A stretch of DNA of 64,000 nt from Gammaproteobacteria bacterium (GTDB taxonomy: Bacteria > Pseudomonadota > Gammaproteobacteria > GRL18), in NCBI GenBank assembly GCA_016744995.1, contig JADGDG010000001.1, positions 970,011 to 1,034,010 on the forward strand. Reading direction: 5' to 3'. Positions within the stretch are counted from its first letter, which is position 1. Each line of letters begins with the position of its first letter. The notes beneath the pieces were generated by a model. It saw only the letters and a list, made by a program, of their open reading frames with translations, did not search any database and was not told the origin of the DNA. The translations under genes were made by a program, and so were the position numbers. Below are positions 18,470-27,414 of the stretch, one piece after another.

Positions 18470-21112
18470 ATGAATGATGCTCAGATAAAAATTCTAGTGA
18501 CAGATGATGATCCTGGTATTCGCAGTAGTTTTTCAGATTATCTTGAAGATAGAGACTACCAGGTATTGACAGCTAAAGATGGTTTGGCTGGATTGGAAGT
18601 TTTCAAAACTTGTCATCCTGATCTGATTCTGCTGGATCTGAGAATGCCCAACTTGGGAGGTCTGGAACTATTACGTGAAATAAGACTTCAGAACTCAGAT
18701 ATTCCAATTATTATTGTTTCAGGAACAGGGCATATGACAGATGTGGTTGAAGCGCTTCGTTTAGGAGCATGGGATTATCTGTTAAAACCAGTCGAAAATC
18801 TTTCTGTGCTTGGTCATACTATTCGTAAGTCATTAGAACGAGCGCAGCTTCGCCATGACAACCTGGAGCATCAAGAAAATCTTGAACACCTTGTTAAGAA
18901 ACGTACCAGTGAACTGGAGGAAGCCAACACTCGCTTACTTCATCTCAATGAGCGACTGCGAAAAATTGTTGAATCCACAAGTAAGCTCTCATCATGGCTT
19001 GATATGGATGAGTTTGGTTCACATTTACTGCAGGAGTTCGCCCAGCATATGGATGTAACGGGTGGTTGTTTGTATGTGGTAGAAGAGACCAGACTACGTC
19101 TGGTGCAAGCTATTGATCCTGGCCATGCTCTTCCAGAATTGTCCTTGCCTTTGAGGCAACAGTCTGTTTTGTGCCGTGTTGTTGAAGATGGTACGCCCAC
19201 TCTATTGAATGATCTTAGCGATCTGGATGAGTTCAAAGGAAGTGGCTGGGATGGTTATAAAGATGGCTCAGCATTAATATTTCCAATTCCAGATGAGGAT
19301 GGGAGTCTGGTTGCTGTATTAGCTTTGCATAATAAAAACCACCCACCTTTTGCTGAGCAGGATAAAGAAATTGGAATGATCCTGGCATCTTATAGCAGTG
19401 CGTCATTTCGGGCAATTCGAACTTTTAAGGCACTGAGTGATAGTGAACAACGTTTTCGTGAACTGGCTGATATGTTACCGCAGTCAGTGTGCGAAACAGA
19501 TCAGAATGGTAAGATTAAGTATGCTAATCAACATGCCTTTCAGTCATTTGGATATACCATTGAAGATCTTAAATCAGATGTAAACATTGTTAATTTAATT
19601 GCTCCTGAAGACTCTCAACGAGTGAATAGAAATGCAAAGCAGGTGATGCAGGATGGCATGTCACGTATTTCAGGAACTGAGTATAAAGCTATTTGTAAAA
19701 ATGGGGATAATTTTCCTGTGCTGGTGTATTCAACACCAGTTTTACGTGATGGCATAGTTGTTGGGATGCGTGTGGTGGCTGTTGATATCACTCTTCGAAA
19801 ACAACAGGAAGAGTTGATCCTCCATCAGGCTCATTTTGATAGTCTAACGGAATTACCGAATCGCTTTCTCTCTCTTGATCGGCTCAATCAGTTACTTCTG
19901 GATGCACGCCGCTCAGAGGATCCCCTTGCGGTTCTGTTCATTGATCTGGATGACTTTAAGAAGATCAATGACTCACTTGGGCATGAAGTGGGAGATCAGA
20001 TGCTTGTTCAAGTTGCGGATCGGTTGCGAGAAACATTACGAGGTGTTGATACAATCGGTCGATTGGGGGGGGATGAGTTTATTGTCATTTTAGGGGGAAT
20101 AAAGACTGGTAATGATGCAGAATCTATAGCGGAAACCCTGTTAAAGAAGATCAGACAACCCTTTGTTCTGGATAATAGGGAACTTGTCCTTAATGCCAGT
20201 ATTGGCATTGCACTTTATCCAGATGATGGCGTGACTCCTGCGGAGTTATTACGAAGTGCAGATACTGCAATGTATTCAGCCAAAGCAGAAGGAGGTAATG
20301 CACATTATTACTTCACTACCAAGATGAAGGAAAAAGTTTCCAGGCAATTGTTGCTGGAACAGCATCTGCATAATGCACTGAAACATGATGAGTTCTATTT
20401 AAACTTCCAAGCTCTGGTGGAATTACCGAGTCAAAGGGTGTTAGGTTTTGAAGCCTTATTGCGTTGGAAAAATTCAGAGTTAGGCAATATTTCACCAGAA
20501 GAATTTATTCCCATTGCTGAGCGAAATGGGTTAATTGTGCCCATTGGGGCCTATGTGTTAAATGAGGCACTGACTGTTTTAGCTGATCTCCACCGAGAAC
20601 ATGATCCATCACTTAAAATGGCTATTAATATATCTCCACGCCAATTTCGTTGCCCTTATCTATTACAACAACTTAATACTGCATTGGAAACTTCAGGCGT
20701 ACCCCATAGTACTCTTGAACTGGAAATTACCGAAGGTGTTTTCATGGGGGGGCTGTCCAATATTGATGATAACCTGACAGCCATGAAAGATCTGGGTATA
20801 AGAATTGTGATGGATGATTTTGGTACGGGCTATTCATCACTGAGTTATTTGCGCAATTATCCGTTTGATGCATTGAAAATTGATCAAAGCTTTGTTTTTG
20901 ACATTGAGCTCGATCCGCAAGCTCGGGAACTTGTTAATGCTGTTATAGTAATGGCTCATAGTATGGGACTCAGTGTGATTGGGGAGGGTGTTGAAACAGC
21001 AGCACAACTTGATCATTTGGTGCAGCAGAAATGTGATCTGGCCCAGGGATATTTTTTTAGTAAACCAGTAGAAAAAGATAAGCTCCCTGAATTGCTAAAA
21101 CAAGTGCGCTAA
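18470..21112 (+). CDS. Response regulator REC-GAF-PAS-GGDEF-EAL, c-di-GMP turnover
   Basis: An 880-aa cytoplasmic output protein. The receiver (about 5-125) has TDDDPG, LLDLRMP and LLKPV. A coiled coil (about 130-165) is followed by a GAF-like domain (165-320) and a PAS (325-445). The diguanylate cyclase domain has an intact GGDEF (533-537) with an RGVD product-inhibition site five residues before it. The phosphodiesterase domain starts with EALLRW (Glu661) and keeps EITEG, DDFGTGYSS and LKIDQSFV. Both catalytic domains look competent, so phosphorylation may tip the balance between making and breaking c-di-GMP. Last gene of the binding protein-kinase-receiver operon. Confidence 0.9.
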   Translation: MNDAQIKILVTDDDPGIRSSFSDYLEDRDYQVLTAKDGLAGLEVFKTCHPDLILLDLRMPNLGGLELLREIRLQNSDIPIIIVSGTGHMTDVVEALRLGAWDYLLKPVENLSVLGHTIRKSLERAQLRHDNLEHQENLEHLVKKRTSELEEANTRLLHLNERLRKIVESTSKLSSWLDMDEFGSHLLQEFAQHMDVTGGCLYVVEETRLRLVQAIDPGHALPELSLPLRQQSVLCRVVEDGTPTLLNDLSDLDEFKGSGWDGYKDGSALIFPIPDEDGSLVAVLALHNKNHPPFAEQDKEIGMILASYSSASFRAIRTFKALSDSEQRFRELADMLPQSVCETDQNGKIKYANQHAFQSFGYTIEDLKSDVNIVNLIAPEDSQRVNRNAKQVMQDGMSRISGTEYKAICKNGDNFPVLVYSTPVLRDGIVVGMRVVAVDITLRKQQEELILHQAHFDSLTELPNRFLSLDRLNQLLLDARRSEDPLAVLFIDLDDFKKINDSLGHEVGDQMLVQVADRLRETLRGVDTIGRLGGDEFIVILGGIKTGNDAESIAETLLKKIRQPFVLDNRELVLNASIGIALYPDDGVTPAELLRSADTAMYSAKAEGGNAHYYFTTKMKEKVSRQLLLEQHLHNALKHDEFYLNFQALVELPSQRVLGFEALLRWKNSELGNISPEEFIPIAERNGLIVPIGAYVLNEALTVLADLHREHDPSLKMAINISPRQFRCPYLLQQLNTALETSGVPHSTLELEITEGVFMGGLSNIDDNLTAMKDLGIRIVMDDFGTGYSSLSYLRNYPFDALKIDQSFVFDIELDPQARELVNAVIVMAHSMGLSVIGEGVETAAQLDHLVQQKCDLAQGYFFSKPVEKDKLPELLKQVR

Positions 21113-21182
21113 TACTATAGAGCTTTGTCTGCTCATCACTTAACGTAGTATTAGAAAAATAAATATGGGAGAACCTTGAAAC

Positions 21183-21776
21183 TTGAAAACACTAAAACAT
21201 TTATTTAATGACAACCTTATATGGGCTGCCTCAATCAAAGATAAAGATCCTAATTTTTTCACACGATTATCAAAGCAACAATCGCCTGAATATCTATGGA
21301 TAGGTTGTTCAGACAGCAGAGTTCCTGCAAACCAAATTACTAATCTGCAACCTGGCGAAGTATTCGTGCATCGCAATATTGCAAATATTGTTGTCCACAC
21401 AGATCTGAATTGCCTTTCTGTTATACAGTATGCTGTTGAAATTTTAAAGGTAAAACATATTATAGTCTGTGGCCATTATGGATGTGGAGGTATAAAAGCG
21501 GCACTGGAAGATCATGAGCACGGACTTATAGATAATTGGTTGCGCCATATAAAAGATGTTATTCGATTTAATCAATCGGAATTTGATCAGCTTGAACATG
21601 AACAAAAATTGGATTTACTCTGTGAACTCAATGTAAAAGAACAAGTTAAAAACATATGTAATACGACTATTGTGAAAAATGCATGGAAACAAGGAAAAGA
21701 GCTATCCATCCATGGCTGGATTTATAGTATAGAAAATGGGATTCTAAAAGACTTAGATAGCAGCACTACTTTATAG
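21183..21776 (+). CDS. can: Beta-class carbonic anhydrase
   Basis: A 197-aa zinc enzyme interconverting CO2 and bicarbonate in the cytoplasm. It is closely similar to E. coli Can, with the zinc ligands at the same positions: Cys42 and Asp44 in CSDSR, His98 and Cys101 in CGHYGCGG. The start is TTG, preceded by GGGAGA; the family N-terminus (MK..LxxNNxLW) aligns from this codon, which supports it. It is about 20 residues shorter at the C-terminus than E. coli Can, ending soon after IHGWIYSIENGILKDLD. It has its own transcription unit, with a hairpin overlapping the stop codon. Confidence 0.93.
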   Translation: MKTLKHLFNDNLIWAASIKDKDPNFFTRLSKQQSPEYLWIGCSDSRVPANQITNLQPGEVFVHRNIANIVVHTDLNCLSVIQYAVEILKVKHIIVCGHYGCGGIKAALEDHEHGLIDNWLRHIKDVIRFNQSEFDQLEHEQKLDLLCELNVKEQVKNICNTTIVKNAWKQGKELSIHGWIYSIENGILKDLDSSTTL

Positions 21777-21807
21777 ACAGGTATTTTTCCTATAAAGTAG
21801 TATTGCT
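21759..21807 (+). terminator. Hairpin at the end of can
   Basis: Arms of about 18 bp (21759-21776 and 21790-21807, two mismatches) with a 13-nt loop overlap the can stop codon. There is no long U-tract after it. Confidence 0.5.
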
Positions 21808-21891
21808 CCAACAGCTTAAATCACAGAATACCCGGAGTGTGGGTCTCAATGAATGAGGTTGTGATCATCTTAAAATATTGCTGAGAAAGAC

Positions 21892-22521
21892 ATGAATAAA
21901 CTAAAATTTATACAATTAGGATTTGTATCTCTTTTGATATTTGGACTTTTTATGGTGTCAATTCCATTTATAACGTCACTAAATCCTACACAAGCAACTA
22001 TATTATCAAGCCAGGTCACTGTAGATGTTTCAAAAATTAAAACTGGGGATCCTGTAAAAGTTGATACACTATATGGAGAAGTCTGGATTATAAAAAGGAG
22101 TAAGGCTGAAATAGATGAACTTGCTAAAGATTTTCCAGAACCTCTTCTTTATGAAAATATGGAACAAAAACTTCCTATTGGAGTAAAAAAAGAAACACGT
22201 TCAATAAAATCAAATTTGTTTGTTTTTCGTGTTGATAGAATGGATAAAGTAATTTATTTATCAGAAAATCCTTTTTCATTACATCCTTGTGATAATTTTG
22301 TCCGGCTACATGGTGATGTACAAATAGATAGCAAGAAAACTATTAATGGTGGTTTTGCATGTAAAAGCCAATTTGGTTATCATCTTAATTATGAAAATAG
22401 TGGTTTTATTTATGATCTTGCTGGTCGTTCGATTTCTCGCTATGTGTCACCTTTAAGAATACCGAATTATTTTTATAAAAATAATACTCAATTAGTTATC
22501 GGGTCTAATGTAAAAGGTTAA
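21892..22521 (+). CDS. Rieske-like protein lacking the 2Fe-2S ligand motifs
   Basis: A 209-aa protein with one N-terminal membrane helix (about 7-28). The sequence follows the plan of cytochrome bc1 Rieske subunits: VTVDVSKIKTGDPVKV, then VWIIKRSKAEIDEL, and at the end YDLAGRSISRYVSPLRIPNYFY and TQLVIG. The ligand boxes are not intact. Box I is HPCDNF (131-136) instead of CxHLGC, and box II is FACKSQFGYHL (155-165) instead of CPCHGS. A Rieske cluster is therefore unlikely. No cytochrome b or c1 gene is beside it. It may be a structural or regulatory relative of the Rieske fold. Family assignment is from motif order only. Confidence 0.55.
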   Translation: MNKLKFIQLGFVSLLIFGLFMVSIPFITSLNPTQATILSSQVTVDVSKIKTGDPVKVDTLYGEVWIIKRSKAEIDELAKDFPEPLLYENMEQKLPIGVKKETRSIKSNLFVFRVDRMDKVIYLSENPFSLHPCDNFVRLHGDVQIDSKKTINGGFACKSQFGYHLNYENSGFIYDLAGRSISRYVSPLRIPNYFYKNNTQLVIGSNVKG

Positions 22522-22676
22522 AATTACTAATATCGCCTGGTTTGTATCAAGGGCTTTAGTGATTTAAAAAGGTATTGAGTATGAGTATTGTGGAAGAGTT
22601 AAGTTGTTAATTAGCTCTTTCCTTGAACCTGTGAGCAAACAAGCGAATATTATATGCTACAAGGATTAAGCATCGC

Positions 22677-23144
22677 ATGAAATATAAGATTATTGATAAG
22701 TCACGAGCTGAAGAAGTAGCTAAACTTGCAGTGTGTCTTACTAATGAGATCATCGAGCGTACTGGAATAAAACATTTTGACGTTGATGTGCCACTAGCTG
22801 AAAGCCTATGTCGAGGTTATGTTTCTAATGGTCTTTATAATGTCATTGCGGCATTTGATGAAAATAAAATAATTGGCTTTGGCGCTTTATGTGAAAGTCA
22901 CTCACTATATGCCGAAGGCTCATTTGGCATCATTCAAGAATTTTATGTTATGCCTGATTATAGGTCTCAAGACATAGGTAAAGAGCTTATCAATGAAATC
23001 ATTAATTTTGCCAAAAATAAAAAATGGAAAAGGCTGGAATTATGCACGCCACCTTTACCGGAATTTGATCGAACTGTTGAATTCTATCAGGCTAATGGTT
23101 TTGAGGTCACAGGTGGTTATAAAATGAAGTATGCAATCATATAA
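22677..23144 (+). CDS. GNAT-family N-acetyltransferase
   Basis: A 155-aa soluble acetyltransferase. The acetyl-CoA binding region is visible as IIQEFYVMPDYRSQDIGKELINEIINFAKNKKW (motif A, with the less usual RSQDIG in place of RxxGxG), followed by LELCTPPLPEFDRTVEFYQANGFEVTGGYKM. The substrate is unknown. An AAGGA lies about 12 bp before the ATG. It stands alone between the Rieske-like gene and a DUF1353 gene. Confidence 0.8.
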   Translation: MKYKIIDKSRAEEVAKLAVCLTNEIIERTGIKHFDVDVPLAESLCRGYVSNGLYNVIAAFDENKIIGFGALCESHSLYAEGSFGIIQEFYVMPDYRSQDIGKELINEIINFAKNKKWKRLELCTPPLPEFDRTVEFYQANGFEVTGGYKMKYAII

Positions 23145-23391
23145 CATACAGTTCATGAATCCATCGATAGCTCTTTCTTGCAGCGATTATTAGTATCTCT
23201 TCCATTTTTCTTACAAAACAATACCATTTCTTGTAATTTCTAATCTTAAAATTTGAAAGCAGTTTCTAAATGCGGTATTGTGGATTTATAAAAAAAACCA
23301 AAACCCCATCCAAATTATTATGGCGCTTTTGTTATTGATTCAGACAGACACAATATAGAAGCCGTATGCCACAAAGAAGAGGAATCGTGAA

Positions 23392-23820
23392 ATGGCTACA
23401 GAAGGATATATACGATACAGAGCTGAGTATAAATACCAGCTGGCAAATAGTTATAAACTCAATGTTTCAATCAGGCCGAACTCCGATATAGAAACAGATT
23501 TTATCGATTTAGACTCTAACGGTAACCTGTTAGTTAAGAAAGGCTATGCATGGGATGGCCCTTCTGGTCCGGTAATTGATACAGAAGAAAATATGCGTGC
23601 ATCATTGGTTCATGATGCTCTTTATCAATTAATGAGAAATAAAAAACTTAGCCCCAGAACTCATAGAAAAGCGGCAGATCAATTATTCAAAGATATTTGT
23701 AAAGAAGATGGTGTATCTAATTTTAGAGCATCAGCATACTACAAAGTGCTGCGTAAGTTTGGTAAGCCTGCTGCAAGTCTACAAAACAAGAAAAAAGTAC
23801 AGCGTGCACCAGAAACATAA
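23392..23820 (+). CDS. DUF1353-family protein
   Basis: A 142-aa soluble protein. The centre, KKGYAWDGPSGPVIDTEE and RASLVHDALYQLMR, is the signature of DUF1353, a family common in prophages and phage-derived loci whose function is not known. The conserved HD pair could bind metal. The N-terminal 70 residues are beta-rich and the C-terminus is basic. GAGG lies about 9 bp before the ATG. No other phage genes are nearby, so it is either a domesticated remnant or an independent gene. Confidence 0.7.
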   Translation: MATEGYIRYRAEYKYQLANSYKLNVSIRPNSDIETDFIDLDSNGNLLVKKGYAWDGPSGPVIDTEENMRASLVHDALYQLMRNKKLSPRTHRKAADQLFKDICKEDGVSNFRASAYYKVLRKFGKPAASLQNKKKVQRAPET

Positions 23821-24113
23821 CAATTCAATTAACATCATGTTTTCTGTGCCAGACAGTTTACTCTTCGCTTCGTTATGGCTGTCGATTAGTGATCGTTATT
23901 TTCATAAAATATGGTCTTGCATTAAGGCGGTTTTTCACTCATGCTTGCCTTTTAAAGTAAGTTACTGTTTATAGAAGGATTTATTGTTGTTTTAGGTGTG
24001 TTTTTATCATATATTTGTTGCATTAGGATAACCCCAAAGTTACAATATGCGTTGCTCTTATGAGCATTCTTAATGCTGTCGCACAAATTATGATTTAACA
24101 AATAGGCTATTGA
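23821..24113. other. Intergenic region
   Basis: About 290 bp with no supported gene and no clear terminator or promoter. Short open frames here (for example to 23974) have no recognisable features. Confidence 0.3.
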
Positions 24114-26342
24114 GTGATCCTGATAAAAAATCTGATAATTCAAATCTTTATTGCTGTTTCAGTCACTCTGGTTTGTTGGATTTCTCATTTTTATCGATTT
24201 CCTCAACATGAAGTACCCATGCTGGTTCTAGGCTCAGGTGTTATTCTGGGGTTTTTATATCGCATGGGATACCGGGTTATTCCTGCCTTATTTGTCGGCT
24301 TATTTGTCTGTCACTTCCAGCTTTTTGGTTATCGCTTTCTTGTTTCATTCTGGTTGTCTGGTTCTATGCTGCTCTCGGGCTGGTTGTCCTTGCTCTACGT
24401 TCGTCATTTTTTTAGCGATGATCTGATTGATCGACCCGTTTATAACTATCTGCACTTTTATGTCGCTGCGATGCTGGTGGCCCCCATAAGTAATTTATTG
24501 CTGGATATACCATTGATTTTCCTGATTGATCGTATGGATATCCTTGAAGATATCCGCCTGTTTATTTTTTCCTATTCTTTTGGTCAAGCCTTGGGTGCAC
24601 TGGTCTTTGCTCCAGCAATTATATTATTTGGCCAGCAATATCATCTCCGATATGCCTATGCTGATTTTTCTTCGGTCAGGATGGAGAAAGTGATCTGGCT
24701 GGTAACTGCATTGCTGCTGGTGTTACTGACATTAACCCTAGGGGAGTATTACTCTTTTGCCGGCTTACTGGATGCTGAACTGCTGTTATTTCCTATGATA
24801 ATCTGGAGTGCATTACGTCTGGGTGTGGTCTTTACCAATATTGCTGTGGCTATTATTTCCTATACAGTTTTTACCTTTCATTTTTTTGGTCTGGCTGGTA
24901 CATCAGGAGATATGAATGCTCCTCAGGTTTTAGGCATGCTGCTGCTGATCATTACTCTGGCCGTATTAGGACAGCTGGTGGCAGCAGCAACGCTGGAGCG
25001 TCGCAAGAAAGAGCTTATGTTAGAAAAAACAGCCTTGCATGATCCGATAACCGGATTACCCAATGTGTTGTATTTGCGTAAAAGCATGGAAGATGTCAGT
25101 CAAATTAATCAGCCCCTAGAGAATAGTCATATGCTGGGCTATATTTCAATTTGTAACTATGAGGCATTGTTGCAGGGTTATGGTATTGAAGCTCGCAATG
25201 CACTGTATTGTCAGTTTGGTGGCTTTTTACAGTTTGAAACGGGTTCAGATATCAAAATTTATCGTGTCAGTGGTCCGGTATTTGCTCTGTTATTAGAAGA
25301 CGATATAGATGAACAAGCTCTTAAATTCATGTATCACTTGTCTGACAGGATTAATCAGTTTAATTTTATCTGGGATGAACATCCTTTTCACATCAATGCT
25401 GTTTCTTCACTGGTGCCGGTAAATTATACTTCTGGTGAATTACATGGCCCTATTGAACATGCCAGTGCATTAGTTGAAAACGCCTATAAACTGGGACATA
25501 TTGGGCGTGTTATTGTGAATGATAAAGATAACAATAAAGTACATCGAAAAGTTCGAGCTGACTGGTTAGGAAAAATTAATGAGGCCCTGGCAAAGGATCA
25601 GTTTATCCTGGTTGGGCAACCTATCGTTCCTATTGATACCAGTGCTGGTCGATCTGCCAGGTTTTCTTTTGAGATATTATTGCGTTTACAGGGAACTGAT
25701 GGCGAGCTGGAAATGCCGGATGATTTTATACCTTATGCTGAAAGTTTTAATTTGATGCCAATTGTTGACCGATGGGTTATCAGACATGCATTACAATGGC
25801 TGTCATCTGATGAGCTGGATTTGCAGAAAATTGGCACCTGTTCAATCAATCTTTCTGGACAGTCTGTTGCTGATCCCAGCTTATGTTCAGATATTAAAAA
25901 ATTATTGCAAGAATATCCCGTGCCGACACACAATATTTGTTTTGAAATAACGGAAACAGCTGCTATTGCCAATATGAACAATGCCACTACTCTTGTGACT
26001 CAGTTACAAGAGCTAGGTTGCTCTGTTGCTCTGGATGATTTTGGCAGTGGTTTATCATCCTTTGAATATCTGAAAAAACTTCCTGTGAATATTCTGAAAA
26101 TAGATGGTGAATTTATTCACAATATGCCGCAATCAAAAACAGATTATGTGATTGTTGATGCTATCTGGAGGGTGGCTGAAACAATGGATCTGACCACCGT
26201 TGCCGAATATGTTGAGTCAGAAATAATTCTCAACTATTTGTCAAAAATGGGAGTTAATTATGCACAAGGTTATTATACCGGCAAGCCGGTAAGCTTAGAA
26301 AAATTACAACAGCTGATAGATGAGTCAAATAGCTTGTCTTGA
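24114..26342 (+). CDS. MASE1-like membrane sensor with degenerate GGDEF and intact EAL: c-di-GMP phosphodiesterase
   Basis: A 742-aa protein. About eight membrane helices fill residues 1-295, in the style of the MASE1 sensor. The GGDEF-like domain (about 305-460) keeps DPITGLPN, but the active-site loop is SGPVF (386-390), so it cannot make c-di-GMP and may bind GTP as a regulator. The EAL domain has Glu520 in FEILLRL, the Asn of SINLSG, EITE, LDDFGSG, LKIDGEF and AEYVES, so phosphodiesterase activity is likely. The GTG start is the first that keeps the initial hydrophobic segment; the Shine-Dalgarno is poor. It converges with hypE, with only 22 bp between stops. Confidence 0.82.
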   Translation: MILIKNLIIQIFIAVSVTLVCWISHFYRFPQHEVPMLVLGSGVILGFLYRMGYRVIPALFVGLFVCHFQLFGYRFLVSFWLSGSMLLSGWLSLLYVRHFFSDDLIDRPVYNYLHFYVAAMLVAPISNLLLDIPLIFLIDRMDILEDIRLFIFSYSFGQALGALVFAPAIILFGQQYHLRYAYADFSSVRMEKVIWLVTALLLVLLTLTLGEYYSFAGLLDAELLLFPMIIWSALRLGVVFTNIAVAIISYTVFTFHFFGLAGTSGDMNAPQVLGMLLLIITLAVLGQLVAAATLERRKKELMLEKTALHDPITGLPNVLYLRKSMEDVSQINQPLENSHMLGYISICNYEALLQGYGIEARNALYCQFGGFLQFETGSDIKIYRVSGPVFALLLEDDIDEQALKFMYHLSDRINQFNFIWDEHPFHINAVSSLVPVNYTSGELHGPIEHASALVENAYKLGHIGRVIVNDKDNNKVHRKVRADWLGKINEALAKDQFILVGQPIVPIDTSAGRSARFSFEILLRLQGTDGELEMPDDFIPYAESFNLMPIVDRWVIRHALQWLSSDELDLQKIGTCSINLSGQSVADPSLCSDIKKLLQEYPVPTHNICFEITETAAIANMNNATTLVTQLQELGCSVALDDFGSGLSSFEYLKKLPVNILKIDGEFIHNMPQSKTDYVIVDAIWRVAETMDLTTVAEYVESEIILNYLSKMGVNYAQGYYTGKPVSLEKLQQLIDESNSLS

Positions 26343-26364
26343 TGCAGCACAGCTTTTTTCCTGT

Positions 26365-27414
26365 TTAGCAGATCCTTGGTAAGGGATCGTCTTCAAGTTC
26401 TTCGAGAAAACGTTCTCCTCCCAGCTCAGTTTCCAATACGACACTGGCCTGAGCGTCCTTTATTTCGTCACTTCTTATTTCACCACCTCTTATTTCACCA
26501 ATGATGCGGGCATTACTGCCACTGTCTATTGCTTGCCACAGGCTTAACGCTTCCTCAGCCTGCTGTTCAGAAACGATGGCAACAACCCGACCTTCACAGG
26601 CAAGGTATAAAGGATCATAGCCTAGGATCTCACAGACGCTTTCAACTTGTTCATGAATGGGAATATCAACCTGAAACAAATGTACTTCTTTTTTAGTTGC
26701 ACGGCTTATTTCATGGCAAACTGATGCCAGCCCACCTCGAGTTGGATCGCGCATAAAGCGTAAACCTTCTACCTCCAGGATTGCCTGGGTCAGGGGTAAG
26801 ACGGATGCAGCATCGGATTGTAAATCACCTTTGAGTCCAAATTGTTCACGAGCCAGCATAACAGCTGTGCCATGATCACCCAGTGTACCGCTGACTAATA
26901 TCTTGTCGCCTGATTGTATTTGTTCCATGTTGAGTAAGCGGTCTTTATTTCTAATACCAATGCCGCTGGTGGCAAAAAAAACACCCGCTCCTTCACCTCT
27001 GGGAACGACCTTAGTATCTCCAGTAACAATGGCGACACCTGCCTCGCTTGCAGCTTCAGCCATGCTTTTTACAATGCGTTCTAATTGCTCAAATGACATA
27101 CCTTCTTCTATAAAGGCGTTCAGACTCAGATATTGAGGTATTGCACCAGCTACAGCCAGATCATTGACCGTGCCATGAATGGCCAGTGAACCAATTGTTC
27201 CCCCTGGAAATTCCAGCGGGTTGACGGTAAAGCCATCAGTGGTGAAGGCAATCTCTTTTTGCTCCAGTGTTAATAACACTGAATCATTTTGTGTGTTGAG
27301 TAAAGGGTTTGCAAGATAACGGGCAAACAAACCATCAATTAGCTCACGCATGTAGCGCCCACCATTACCATGAGCCAGTGAAATATATTTTTCCTTATGA
27401 GCTGTCTTATTCAT
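26365..27414 (-). CDS. hypE: Hydrogenase maturation protein HypE
   Basis: A 349-aa AIR-synthase-like enzyme. It dehydrates the thiocarboxamide on its C-terminal Cys to the thiocyanate that becomes CN on the NiFe-site iron. Visible are LAHGNGG at the start, NDLAVAGAIP, VTGDTKVVPRG and the essential C-terminus PRIC, which accepts the carbamoyl group from HypF. The ATG at 27414 has AGGAA upstream, and the sequence from it matches family starts; an upstream in-frame start would add 32 residues read from inside hypF. It overlaps the hypF end by 8 bp and is the last gene of hypCABDFE. Confidence 0.95.
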   Translation of the reverse strand: MNKTAHKEKYISLAHGNGGRYMRELIDGLFARYLANPLLNTQNDSVLLTLEQKEIAFTTDGFTVNPLEFPGGTIGSLAIHGTVNDLAVAGAIPQYLSLNAFIEEGMSFEQLERIVKSMAEAASEAGVAIVTGDTKVVPRGEGAGVFFATSGIGIRNKDRLLNMEQIQSGDKILVSGTLGDHGTAVMLAREQFGLKGDLQSDAASVLPLTQAILEVEGLRFMRDPTRGGLASVCHEISRATKKEVHLFQVDIPIHEQVESVCEILGYDPLYLACEGRVVAIVSEQQAEEALSLWQAIDSGSNARIIGEIRGGEIRSDEIKDAQASVVLETELGGERFLEELEDDPLPRIC

